From positions 186,001 through 250,000 of the forward strand of contig NZ_QUZZ01000002.1 in the NCBI RefSeq assembly GCF_003545695.1: DNA of 64,000 nt. The letters are read 5' to 3'. The notes under the pieces were generated by a model. It did no database searches, was not told the DNA's origin, and was given only the letters and a program-made list of their open reading frames with translations. The translations under genes were made by a program, and so were the position numbers. Position 1 is the stretch's first letter. Each line of letters opens with the position of its first letter. Shown here piece by piece: positions 1-7,996 of the stretch. The DNA is from Taibaiella helva (GTDB taxonomy: Bacteria > Bacteroidota > Bacteroidia > Chitinophagales > Chitinophagaceae).

Positions 1-1877
1 CAGCAACATTTAACAGCACCAGCACCGGTGGCTGCGATTCGGTAACAACGCTCAACCTTACGGTTAAGCCCGTTTATACCGGCACACAAACGATCCATAT
101 CTGCAGCAGCCAGCTACCCTATACCTGGAATGGTGTCGTAGTGCCCGCCGGCGGCACGGCCGTGGCTACTTATACCGGTACGCAGGCCAATGGCTGTGAT
201 TCTACTGTAACCCTCAACCTCGTGGTGCATCCGCCTTACAGCGGTACAGTCAATGTAACCATCTGTGCCAGCCAGCTGCCGTATACCTGGAACGGTATCG
301 TAGTGCCTGCAGGAGGGACCTCGACAGCTGTTTATCATGGCACAACAACCTTCGGCTGCGACTCGGCAGTAAGCCTGAACCTTACCGTTAATCCCCTGTA
401 CAGCGGCACGGCCGATGTAACGATCTGCAGCAACCAGCTGCCTTATGTATGGAATGGTATTACCGTTGCTGCGGGAGGTACAGCGGTAGCCGTCTATCAT
501 GGCAGCACGGCGCTGGGCTGCGACTCGGCGGTGAGCCTGAACCTTACGGTAAAGCCGGTAAGCGCGGTTACTGTCAGCCGTACGGTATGCAGCAATCACC
601 TGCCTTATGCCTGGAATGGTATTAATGTCGCCACAGGTGGTCCGGCAGCAGCTACCTATACCGTTACCGGCAGCAATGGCTGCGATTCCGTAACGACGCT
701 CAATCTTACCGTGACGCCCGTAGTGCAGCATACGGAAAACCTGACCAAATGTGCGGCAGACATGCCTTTTACCTGGAACGGCATTACGGTAACGGCCGGC
801 GGCACCGCTGTGGCCACATTCACCGGCACTTCTGCGGCTCAGTGCGACAGCCTTGTTCAGCTTAACCTGGTGGTGCAGCAGCCCGCGGCGGCGACATTTG
901 CTGCGCAGGGCTGCAGTCAGGCTATATTTGAAGGGCATACCTACACGACCAGCCAGGTGCTGCACGACACTTTGCATTATACTACGGGTTGCGACAGCCT
1001 GTACCGCACGATCAATATTACGGTTTATCCCACCAACCCGGTAACGGTCAACCGGGATACTGCCGCCTGCGGTCAGCTGGTGTTCAACGGAGTAACCTAT
1101 ACCGCCAGCACTACGGTAACACAGACCTTCCAGAACGTGCACGGTTGCGACAGCTTGTACCTGGTTACGGCCATTACTATTCATTCCAACACACCGGGTA
1201 GCCTGGTGATCGATACGGCGGCTTGCGATGAAGTGATTTTTGAAGGCAGGACTTATACTGAAGAGACTACCCTGACCCGGATGTTCACCAACCGCTTCGG
1301 TTGTGACAGCCTGTTGCGTACGGTCAATGTAAGGCCGCAGCATTTCCGGTTGGCGCTGGCCGTCGATCCGCAGGCTATTGTTAATGGTGAGTATGTGCAG
1401 CTGAGCACATCAGGCAATGCCAGCTACCATCCGTATGCCTGGTATCCATCGGCTTACTTTCCCGATCAGCAGGCGCTGAACCAGAGGGCGAAGCCGCAGC
1501 ATGATGAAACATTTATGGTGGTGGCCGTTTCCGATCTGGGCTGCAAGGATTCCGCGCAGATAAAGGTGACCGTCGATACACTGGTGCCCGATGCCTTTAT
1601 GCCCAATGCTTTCAGCCCTAATGGCGATGGGCTCAACGATCGCTTTCTTCCCGGCTTCTTTAACCAGAGAGGCTATTCGGTCAAGATCTTCCGGATCTAT
1701 AACCGTTGGGGGCAGGAAGTCTACGACGGATCGGGCAAGAATAACCAGGGCTGGGACGGCACCTACTATAACCAGGGTAAGCCGGCCGACGGCGGTACTT
1801 ATTATTATGTATTGAAAGTAGTCTTCCTGAATGGAAAAGAAAAGATGATGAAAGGTGATGTACAATTGATCAGATAA
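1..1877 (+). CDS. T9SS type B sorting domain surface protein, 5' truncated
   Basis: The reading frame is open from position 3, so the gene starts upstream of the window. It is a tandem-repeat extracellular protein. About five units of roughly 55 residues each carry a C-x(4-6)-LPY-x-WNG core and end in GCDS-x(4)-LNLTV. Three shorter variant units follow (IFEG/VFNG, then GCDSL). The last ~90 residues match the gliding-motility-associated (CHU_C-like) C-terminal domain: it opens with NAFSPNGDGLND, has IYNRWGQ in the middle, and is followed by GWDG and GTYYYVL. In Bacteroidota this domain directs type IX secretion and surface attachment, so an adhesin or gliding-related role is plausible but inferred. 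A hairpin terminator follows the stop. The family call is confident; the substrate or partner is unknown. Confidence 0.9.
   Translation, partial: ATFNSTSTGGCDSVTTLNLTVKPVYTGTQTIHICSSQLPYTWNGVVVPAGGTAVATYTGTQANGCDSTVTLNLVVHPPYSGTVNVTICASQLPYTWNGIVVPAGGTSTAVYHGTTTFGCDSAVSLNLTVNPLYSGTADVTICSNQLPYVWNGITVAAGGTAVAVYHGSTALGCDSAVSLNLTVKPVSAVTVSRTVCSNHLPYAWNGINVATGGPAAATYTVTGSNGCDSVTTLNLTVTPVVQHTENLTKCAADMPFTWNGITVTAGGTAVATFTGTSAAQCDSLVQLNLVVQQPAAATFAAQGCSQAIFEGHTYTTSQVLHDTLHYTTGCDSLYRTINITVYPTNPVTVNRDTAACGQLVFNGVTYTASTTVTQTFQNVHGCDSLYLVTAITIHSNTPGSLVIDTAACDEVIFEGRTYTEETTLTRMFTNRFGCDSLLRTVNVRPQHFRLALAVDPQAIVNGEYVQLSTSGNASYHPYAWYPSAYFPDQQALNQRAKPQHDETFMVVAVSDLGCKDSAQIKVTVDTLVPDAFMPNAFSPNGDGLNDRFLPGFFNQRGYSVKIFRIYNRWGQEVYDGSGKNNQGWDGTYYNQGKPADGGTYYYVLKVVFLNGKEKMMKGDVQLIR
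3..1340 (+). repeat. Intragenic tandem repeats of the surface protein
   Basis: Coding repeats of about 165 bp recur with the protein core PYxWNG...GCDS...LNLTV. Successive units keep near-identical DNA around the LPYxWNG and CDSxxxLNL segments, which suggests expansion by unequal recombination. The final three units are shorter and more divergent. These repeats also create a long open frame on the opposite strand, which is an artefact. Confidence 0.85.
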
Positions 1878-1944
1878 GATATCCCGGCAGGTACTGGCCG
1901 GGAAGCAGGCAGGAATAAAGAATAACAGGCAGGAAAGTTGACCA

Positions 1945-1982
1945 GTTCCCGGGCCGGCGCATGCTGGTCCGGGGACTTTTTT
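1945..1982 (+). terminator. Terminator of the surface protein gene
   Basis: GTTCCCGG (1945-1952) pairs with CCGGGGAC (1969-1976) with one G-T wobble, and a run of six T follows. It lies between the stop of the surface protein and the convergent response regulator gene. Confidence 0.6.
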
Positions 1983-2022
1983 GTCCCGGGCAGAACGGAG
2001 CGATCACTGGCCAGGGCCAGCT

Positions 2023-2673
2023 TCAGACGACGATGCCGTTCTTTACGGCGTACATCACCAGGCCGGCCGTATTACGTACTCCTATTTTTTCCAATAAGGC
2101 GGAGCGGATACCTTCGACCGTGCGGGGGCTCAGGAATACTTTCCGGCCGATCTCCGAAGCCGTCAGCTCCTGGCAGATGAGCTGCAGCACCTGGGTTTCC
2201 CTTTCGTTGAGCCGTATCTCCTGCCGGAAGCGCGGCGGCTCTTTCTTCTGCTGGACCACTTTGCGCAGCAGGGTGGTGTTGACAAGGTCGTTGAAATAAT
2301 ACTCATTCTCGCACACCGAATGGATCGCCGTTTTGATCTCCTGCGGTTCCGCGTTCTTCAGCAGGTAGCCGTTGGCTCCCGCTTCCATCATGTGCAGGAT
2401 GAAATGCTCTTCTTCAAACATTGTGAGCACAACCACCTTAAGCACAGGATACTGTTCCCTGAGCTGTTTGAGTGTTTCCATGCCGTCCATCTCAGGCATT
2501 TTCAGATCAAGCAGCACCACATCGGCTTTGCGGGATTGCACCAGGGCCAGTAGTTCCAGCCCGTTACCGGCTTCTCCGGCACACTTGAGCTTATGGTCGT
2601 CGGCCAGGGTCATTTTAAGGCCTTGCCTGAAGATCTTGTGGTCGTCAGCTATAATGTAAGATATGATCGCCAT
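2023..2673 (-). CDS. NarL/LuxR-family response regulator
   Basis: This 216-residue protein has a receiver domain (residues ~1-125; acidic pocket D10/D11, phospho-acceptor D56 in LLDLKMPEMDG) and a C-terminal LuxR-type helix-turn-helix (residues ~150-212; RETQVLQLICQ, SPRTVEGIR). It would be phosphorylated by a HisKA_3-type kinase and bind DNA as a dimer. The gene immediately downstream of the histidine kinase on the same strand (12-bp gap) encodes it, so the two form a cognate pair. The target genes cannot be read from the sequence. Confidence 0.92.
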   Translation of the reverse strand: MAIISYIIADDHKIFRQGLKMTLADDHKLKCAGEAGNGLELLALVQSRKADVVLLDLKMPEMDGMETLKQLREQYPVLKVVVLTMFEEEHFILHMMEAGANGYLLKNAEPQEIKTAIHSVCENEYYFNDLVNTTLLRKVVQQKKEPPRFRQEIRLNERETQVLQLICQELTASEIGRKVFLSPRTVEGIRSALLEKIGVRNTAGLVMYAVKNGIVV

Positions 2674-2685
2674 GGTTACAGGTGA

Positions 2686-3471
2686 TTAAAAAACCTCCTT
2701 TATAGGTGCTTGGATAGTAATCGTAAACAAACTTACGGATACTTGCTCAAAATAAACAGAAGCGTCTATGCTTTTTAGCCTCGTGACGATATTTTTCAGA
2801 CCGATCGCACCTTTTTTGTAGAGCAGCTCGTCGAACAGGTGCTGGGTGATGCCGGTGCCGTCGTGGCTGACGACAAGCGTGACCTGGCCGGGAACGGCAG
2901 TGCTTTCGATTGTCAGCGACCGGGGATGGGCATGTTTCAGGATGTTGTGCGTGAGCTCCTGTACTACGCGGTAGAGCGACAGCTCGGTATTCTCAGGCAA
3001 GCGGGGAAGCCTGGCCAGGGAGATGTAAGCGGCATGCACGCTATCGGATTGCCCGATCATGTCGGCCAGCGCCTGCAGCGATACTTCCAGGCCGAGGTAG
3101 TACAAGGTGGATGGCTGTAGCTTGTGGGCGATATTGCGGATCTTTTGAAGGCTTTCGTCGAGGAGCGCTTTGGATTGCTGTATCAGCGGTGTGTCGGTCA
3201 TTTTCAGCGCGGCAGTAGACAGGTAAAGCTTGACGGAAGCCAGGGTAGGGGCAATATCATCATGCAGCTCGGCGGCAATGCGCATGCGTTCCTGCTCTTC
3301 GCTCCGGATGGAGGCGTTCAGCAGCTCCTGCTGCTTCTCCCGGTTGATCCGCTCGATCTCTATCTGCGATTGAATGACGCGGCGCTGGTAGAGGATCACG
3401 AATAAAATAACGCCCATAGCCATGAGTAGCATGGCCGATACTCCGAGAATCACAATGCCGGCGGTCTTCAA
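2686..3471 (-). CDS. Sensor histidine kinase, HisKA_3 (NarX/DegS) type
   Basis: The 261-residue protein has one N-terminal membrane helix (residues ~5-28), a coiled-coil stretch, and a dimerisation/phospho-acceptor segment AAELHDDIAP with H70 as the likely phosphorylated histidine. A HATPase_c domain follows (VQELTHNILKHA as N box, DGTGI as G box). There is no extracellular sensor domain of useful size. The upstream gene encodes a multi-spanning membrane protein whose stop overlaps this start by 4 bp, so sensing may be supplied by that partner. The response regulator follows directly. Confidence 0.9.
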   Translation of the reverse strand: MKTAGIVILGVSAMLLMAMGVILFVILYQRRVIQSQIEIERINREKQQELLNASIRSEEQERMRIAAELHDDIAPTLASVKLYLSTAALKMTDTPLIQQSKALLDESLQKIRNIAHKLQPSTLYYLGLEVSLQALADMIGQSDSVHAAYISLARLPRLPENTELSLYRVVQELTHNILKHAHPRSLTIESTAVPGQVTLVVSHDGTGITQHLFDELLYKKGAIGLKNIVTRLKSIDASVYFEQVSVSLFTITIQAPIKEVF

Positions 3472-4079
3472 GCGTCTTCTTTTTTAGATAAAGCTATAGC
3501 TAATAATATGTTTTTCAAAATGTTCAGAGAAAGAAAAAGGGTATTCCAAAGCTGGATCAAAGTAGCTTTATCCGCAGCAGTTTTGATATGAATAGTCAGC
3601 AAAAAAAGAAAGAAAGCTCCGGAAGAATAGATGAGGATCGCAATGTTGGACCAGAAGAAGGAAGATTGCTCGAGGAAGAGGATTTTTTGCTGCCGGAGGA
3701 TTGTGAAAAACCCCCATATACTAAGGCCAATGTATTCGATCAGGAAAACGCTTATCCCTAGCCGGTTCAGCCGAAACCAACCGGTATCAAAAGTAGTAAG
3801 TGTAATGAAAAAGGATAAACTGATACCCAGCCAAAAATAAAACAAGGTACCCTTAGGGAATACCTTGTTTTTATAGAACAGAAAGATAAGACAGCACTCA
3901 CAGAGTGCAAACAAATTGCTCGTAATTGCTACCTCTGCCTGAAAGCATCGCCTGACAACGGGAACCAGTCCCTCATTAAGAATACTGCATACCGCGTACC
4001 ACCATAAAAAATTATTGCGGCGCCTCAAGCCGGCAATGATGGGAAGCAGTGGGGAAAGGATCGATAGGAGCAGTAGCAT
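3468..4079 (-). CDS. Multi-spanning membrane protein upstream of the histidine kinase
   Basis: The 203-residue protein consists largely of hydrophobic helices (about six to seven), with short charged loops such as GLRRRNN and a C-terminal SKKEDA tail. I do not recognise a named family. The 4-bp overlap with the kinase gene implies translational coupling. Because the kinase has only one membrane helix, this protein is a candidate detached sensor or membrane input module (inference). Base composition is visibly more AT-rich than in neighbouring genes. Confidence 0.7.
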   Translation of the reverse strand: MLLLLSILSPLLPIIAGLRRRNNFLWWYAVCSILNEGLVPVVRRCFQAEVAITSNLFALCECCLIFLFYKNKVFPKGTLFYFWLGISLSFFITLTTFDTGWFRLNRLGISVFLIEYIGLSIWGFFTILRQQKILFLEQSSFFWSNIAILIYSSGAFFLFLLTIHIKTAADKATLIQLWNTLFLSLNILKNILLAIALSKKEDA

Positions 4080-4098
4080 TCAACGCGTTAATTGATGT

Positions 4099-4704
4099 TT
4101 ATTCTTGTGACAAATACTCCAGCAATGCTTTTATGAGATGTTTTGTAGGTGGATCCTGGCTATAGTTGTAATAGGCAGTTTGGCCTGTTGGAAGCATAAA
4201 CTTAAACAGGATGACTTCCTGCCAGGTGGTAAATGGATTAGTTGATTTTCCGATAGAAAAAAAGAATTCACTCACCGTAGGATACTCCCTGAATATTGCC
4301 TTGAACAAAGATAGAGAAAAGTAATGTTGGTTAGCCGGAGCAGAAGCTTGTTGGACAGCTGTAAACGTGATTTTAGTATTGTCAGCTGGATCTGTAATCT
4401 CTATTTGGTCGTCAACTTCGACAACGTATTCATTACACGGCTTATACCTTCCTTCAAACATGATCTGGGCTTCGATTTCGCCTCTTGTTATTCGTTTGAA
4501 TTGGATTTGTTGAATAGCGGTGGCGACTCCTTTAAACCTGAACAGAATCATTTTTTCAAAAGCACTTTGAGATATGGGATGTCTCTCATAAAGCAAGAAA
4601 TCTTCATAGTCTCTTTGTTCGCAATCTGCAATAGTCAATGCTTTATTCCATATTGGGGCAAAAGCATCAAGAGCATCAATTTCGAAATTGAGTTGGTCTG
4701 CCAT
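4099..4704 (-). CDS. Hypothetical cytoplasmic protein, first gene of the kinase cluster
   Basis: The 201-residue protein has no signal peptide or membrane segment. It is acidic and mixed alpha/beta in character (LNFEIDALDAFAPIW at the start, LIKALLEYLSQE at the end). I do not recognise the family. It lies 19 bp upstream of the multi-spanning membrane protein on the same strand, so it is probably co-transcribed with the two-component genes. The codon usage is clearly AT-richer than the window average, which hints at recent acquisition or weak selection. Confidence 0.6.
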   Translation of the reverse strand: MADQLNFEIDALDAFAPIWNKALTIADCEQRDYEDFLLYERHPISQSAFEKMILFRFKGVATAIQQIQFKRITRGEIEAQIMFEGRYKPCNEYVVEVDDQIEITDPADNTKITFTAVQQASAPANQHYFSLSLFKAIFREYPTVSEFFFSIGKSTNPFTTWQEVILFKFMLPTGQTAYYNYSQDPPTKHLIKALLEYLSQE

Positions 4705-4999
4705 AAAAAGTAGTGTTTAAATTTTAACGGAATAAAAATAGGGTAATCAAAGCTTCTTGCAATAGAGATGAGATGTGGCGTAAAAAAATCCAAATGTTGA
4801 TTTGGGCTAAAATCAACGTTTTATAATACTGCGATTGAGAAAATCCCGTATATCTATTTGAATTTTTCCGTATTTCTACGGTCTTAAGTGTGAGGATTCC
4901 CTTGTGTCACTTTCCGTTTTTCTACGTGTGGTTCAATTGCCCTCGTCGTTTTATTTTTGTTAGTAGCTAAGTAGCTTTACTAAGCGATTCGCAATTATC
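4705..4999. other. AT-rich intergenic region with an inverted repeat
   Basis: This divergent intergenic region has no convincing long ORF. It holds an 8-bp perfect inverted repeat GTTGATTT (4796-4803) and AAATCAAC (4810-4817), a possible operator or small hairpin, and two similar segments, CCGTATTTCTACGG and CCGTTTTTCTACG, near 4868-4925. The right end carries the promoter of the 48-codon ORF. Confidence 0.5.
4952..4959 (+). promoter_or_regulatory. Bacteroidota-type -7 box TATTTTTG
   Basis: This is an exact match to TAnnTTTG, about 40 bp before the ATG of the 48-codon ORF. No clean -33 TTG sits at the usual 19-21 bp spacing, so support rests on the -7 box and its position. Confidence 0.5.
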
Positions 5000-5146
5000 A
5001 TGGCCCTCATCCAAGTCGGATCTATCAACAGCTTTGCCGTAGCCCCTGCAGCAAAAGTGGCTGCTGCAGCAGCCCCGCCTGAGAAGCGTACGCAGCTTCT
5101 TCGAGCTGAAGGCAATGCCTCTGTACTGATCCTTAACCGTTATTAA
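5000..5146 (+). CDS. Small 48-residue protein upstream of the patatin gene
   Basis: The frame runs from ATG at 5000 to TAA at 5144-5146. It begins MALIQVGSINSF, has an Ala-rich centre (AAKVAAAAAPP), a basic middle (EKRTQLL) and ends in LILNRY. Codons are GC-rich like neighbouring real genes, in contrast to the AT-rich flanks, and a TATTTTTG box lies about 40 bp upstream. There is no cleavable signal peptide and no family I recognise. It lies 118 bp upstream of the patatin gene and may share its transcript. It could be a small regulatory peptide, a secreted or modified peptide precursor, or chance. Confidence 0.45.
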   Translation: MALIQVGSINSFAVAPAAKVAAAAAPPEKRTQLLRAEGNASVLILNRY

Positions 5147-5264
5147 CGAAAAGCAGGGTCTACGTTGTTCTACTGAAATTGCACCGGGTATTCTTTTTTA
5201 TCCGGGAATTTCTATTATTTTACCCTAACCGCATCGCCCTGATGCGCACCATAATACCAACACT

Positions 5265-7250
5265 ATGCCCCAGGTCAAAATGAATGTCTCCGACTTCAGC
5301 GATTCGGTAACACCGCTGCTGGAATTCCTCCGGCGTAAATTTCCCCAGGGACTGGGAATTTCAGATATCGTCGACAACCCCGATATCACAGAGCAGGTGC
5401 TTAAAGACAAAGGCGTTGCCGATACCGCACCCCGGCGCTATGTCGACCTGGTGCTCGAAGGAGGAGGAGTGCATGGCATTGCCCTGGCCGGCTATACTTA
5501 TATCCTGGAGAAGATGGGTAATTCCTTTATGAGCACTGCCGGCACCAGCGCAGGGGCCATCAACAGCATGCTGCTGCATTGCGTCTATACCAAGAGGGAG
5601 GCTGTGATCCTGGACCAGGACCCGGCCAAATATTACGAGACACGGTCGGAAAAGCTGCTGGAATACCTGTCCAATAAAGACCTGTCCGAGCTGGTGGATG
5701 GGCATAGATGGTGGCGCAGCCTTATTCTCAACGCCTTTACCGGCAAAGTACGGTTTTCCAACCTGAAGAAATACTTCAAAAAATTCCGTTTCTACGCAGT
5801 GCTGTTTGTTGTTAACCTGCTGTTGCTCCTGCTGTTCATGGCAGGAAATACTTTCCTGGAAGGCACGCAGTGCTTATCGCATACGATCAGCAGGTGGGGC
5901 GCTATTGTTTCCGGTATCCTGCTGTTTGCCGCAATTTGCTTCATTACTGCCCAGCTGCTCAGGGGCCGCATGCTGTATCTCTTCGCCGAAAGGCTGGGCA
6001 TCAATCCGGGCGATGATTTCGAAGGCTGGGTGTCGCGCTGTATGGCCGACAATGGTATTCAAAGCGTGACCGACCTGAAAAATAAGCTGGATAAGGAAGG
6101 CAAGCGGCTGCACTATCGCTATGATAAATGCAGCAAAGCTGGTCCTGATTATGCAGCGCAAGAGGACCAGCCATTGACCCGCTCGACCGCTGTAAGCGAT
6201 ACCTTGCAGGATAAGATCGAAGATCCCCGGTACAGTATCTCCGCCGTGAAGGAAGAGCTGAAGAACCGCGTGGAAGGTACTGTCCGTCTGAGGTCGGCAG
6301 CCCCTGCGCCGGAGAAAGCCTCGGCGCCGGAGCCGATGCAGGCGGTGCTGAGAAGCCTGGAACGGCGTGTGGAAAATTTCTATCATGAACAGCCGGTCAA
6401 GCAGCTGGTGATTGTGGCAGCCGACATTACCAACGAGACAAAAGTGGAGTTCCCCGCGATGCACCCTATGTACTGGGGCTCGGATTACTCCATTTCTCCC
6501 GCGCAGTATGTACGGGCGTCCATGTCGATCCCCTTTTTCTTTAAGCCGCTTAAAGTATCCTTTGCCGCTTCCCAGCTGAAGCTGATCCAGGAAGAATGGT
6601 ACAAGCGCATGGGCGTACGGAAGCAGTTTACAGAGGAGAATAACTATTCCCTGTTTGTTGACGGCGGCCTCATCTCCAATTTTCCTGTAAATGTTTTCTA
6701 CAATCCCGAAATACCCGTGCCGGCCAAACCTACGATAGGTGTCAAGCTTGAGTACGAGGACGATGGTGTGTACAAAAGCATCCGCTCAGAGCTGGGGCTG
6801 GTAGGTTCTATGGTATCTACCATGCGCTATTTCTATGACAGGGACTTTATCAACAAGCACAACATCTACCGCAAAACGGTGCGCAGTATCGATACCGGCA
6901 ATATCAACTGGCTTAACTTCAACCTTAGCTCCCGGGAAAAGATCGAGCTGTTTTTCCGTGGCGCGCTTACGGCCACTATCTTTCTCAGCCGGCATTGCAT
7001 GACCGGGCAGGAAGAGCAGGAGCTGCTGAGCTATGGCAAATCGGTGAAAGGAACGGAAGGTGTCTTCTCAATCTACGAAGGACAGGAAATGGTTTTTCAT
7101 ACCGAAGACTTTTCGCTGGACAATATCACCTTCGAATGGGAGCAGTACAAGTTCGATCGCATGCTGGCCGACGACTTCTTCAAGCAAAATCCCACCGAGC
7201 TATTGAAGAAGGATGCTGCGCTCGTTGACCCTAAAATCCAAAAGCCATGA
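5265..7250 (+). CDS. Patatin-like phospholipase with internal membrane segments
   Basis: The 661-residue protein carries the complete patatin catalytic set: oxyanion loop GGGVHG (66-71), nucleophile elbow GTSAG with S95, and the DGG motif with D466 (LFVDGGLISNFP). It would act as a Ser-Asp dyad lipid acyl hydrolase. Between the elbow and the Asp there is a long insertion with two strongly hydrophobic helices (residues ~180-200 and ~210-233) and a charged linker region, so the enzyme is probably membrane-anchored. This is much longer than minimal bacterial patatins (~300 residues). The downstream membrane protein gene overlaps by 4 bp, implying coupled translation. Substrate and physiological role are unknown. 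Confidence 0.88.
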   Translation: MPQVKMNVSDFSDSVTPLLEFLRRKFPQGLGISDIVDNPDITEQVLKDKGVADTAPRRYVDLVLEGGGVHGIALAGYTYILEKMGNSFMSTAGTSAGAINSMLLHCVYTKREAVILDQDPAKYYETRSEKLLEYLSNKDLSELVDGHRWWRSLILNAFTGKVRFSNLKKYFKKFRFYAVLFVVNLLLLLLFMAGNTFLEGTQCLSHTISRWGAIVSGILLFAAICFITAQLLRGRMLYLFAERLGINPGDDFEGWVSRCMADNGIQSVTDLKNKLDKEGKRLHYRYDKCSKAGPDYAAQEDQPLTRSTAVSDTLQDKIEDPRYSISAVKEELKNRVEGTVRLRSAAPAPEKASAPEPMQAVLRSLERRVENFYHEQPVKQLVIVAADITNETKVEFPAMHPMYWGSDYSISPAQYVRASMSIPFFFKPLKVSFAASQLKLIQEEWYKRMGVRKQFTEENNYSLFVDGGLISNFPVNVFYNPEIPVPAKPTIGVKLEYEDDGVYKSIRSELGLVGSMVSTMRYFYDRDFINKHNIYRKTVRSIDTGNINWLNFNLSSREKIELFFRGALTATIFLSRHCMTGQEEQELLSYGKSVKGTEGVFSIYEGQEMVFHTEDFSLDNITFEWEQYKFDRMLADDFFKQNPTELLKKDAALVDPKIQKP

Positions 7251-7813
7251 AAGCCGAACAATGGTGTCTCGACCTGGTATGCGCCGATCCTATGCTGCGC
7301 TGGCTGATCCTTTTCCTGGCCGCAGGCACGGTGTTCTGGTACACCATGCTGCATATTCTTTCAAAAGGTTTCCTGGTGCCACCGACAGCTGCTGCGCCCG
7401 AAGGGAAGCGCTTCTTGGTTTTCCGGCTGCAGCTGCCCTTTTCCCACAAGGCTTTCCGCCAATTCCTGGAACAGCTCCCTGACCGGACGGTCAAGCTGTT
7501 GAGATGGTCACTTTGGATCGACTTTGTTTTTATGGCATTCGTCTATCCCTTGCTGGCGCTAGTCGCCTGGTACCTGCTGCGGCACAGGGCTGGGGGCTGG
7601 GGATGGCAAGCCGCTGTGCTCTGCGCGGCCACCTGGCTGCCTTTCGTGGCCTGGGGCCTGGATATCCTGGAAAATATCCTCTCCTTTGCCTGCCTGAAGC
7701 AGCTCAGCCCGTTTAAGTCCAGGTTATTGCTGCTGACAGCTTTGCTGAAATGGGTGGCGGTGCTTGCTGTTGTCACAGGTCTGCTCTCCGCCGGTCTGAG
7801 TGGTTGCTGCTAA
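7247..7813 (+). CDS. Membrane protein coupled to the patatin gene
   Basis: The 188-residue protein has about four hydrophobic helices (residues ~17-37, ~82-104, ~118-135, ~164-184). The start ATG overlaps the patatin stop in an ATGA arrangement, so the two are probably made together. I do not recognise the family. It could be a membrane partner or modulator of the phospholipase (inference from coupling only). Confidence 0.7.
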   Translation: MKAEQWCLDLVCADPMLRWLILFLAAGTVFWYTMLHILSKGFLVPPTAAAPEGKRFLVFRLQLPFSHKAFRQFLEQLPDRTVKLLRWSLWIDFVFMAFVYPLLALVAWYLLRHRAGGWGWQAAVLCAATWLPFVAWGLDILENILSFACLKQLSPFKSRLLLLTALLKWVAVLAVVTGLLSAGLSGCC

Positions 7814-7968
7814 AGTTCAGGGGACGTGGCAGCTGCAAAGATCAGGGCGCGGCGGTATGCTTGAGGCTGATGAAAGTGCGGCCCGGGATGCCCTTGCGGA
7901 ATCGGCTATGATGCCAATTTTTTATGAAATATTTTTTTTCTGTAAGAATACAATCTCTGAACTTTCAT

Positions 7969-7976
7969 TAGGTTTG
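7969..7976 (+). promoter_or_regulatory. -7 box TAGGTTTG upstream of the macroglobulin gene
   Basis: This is an exact TAnnTTTG match 20 bp upstream of the ATG at 7997, which predicts a short leader of roughly 15 bases. Confidence 0.5.
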
Positions 7977-7996
7977 TAAGAGAAATAGCAAACCCT

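Noticed and set aside
114-1343. 409-codon open frame on the minus strand in the surface protein gene
   Set aside because: It is antisense to the coding repeats and its protein is repeat-shadow sequence. The plus-strand frame has the T9SS C-terminal domain and is the real gene.
5265-7250. Patatin as part of a CBASS or other anti-phage system
   Set aside because: No cyclase, retron, nucleotide sensor or other defence gene lies next to it. The neighbour is only a membrane protein.
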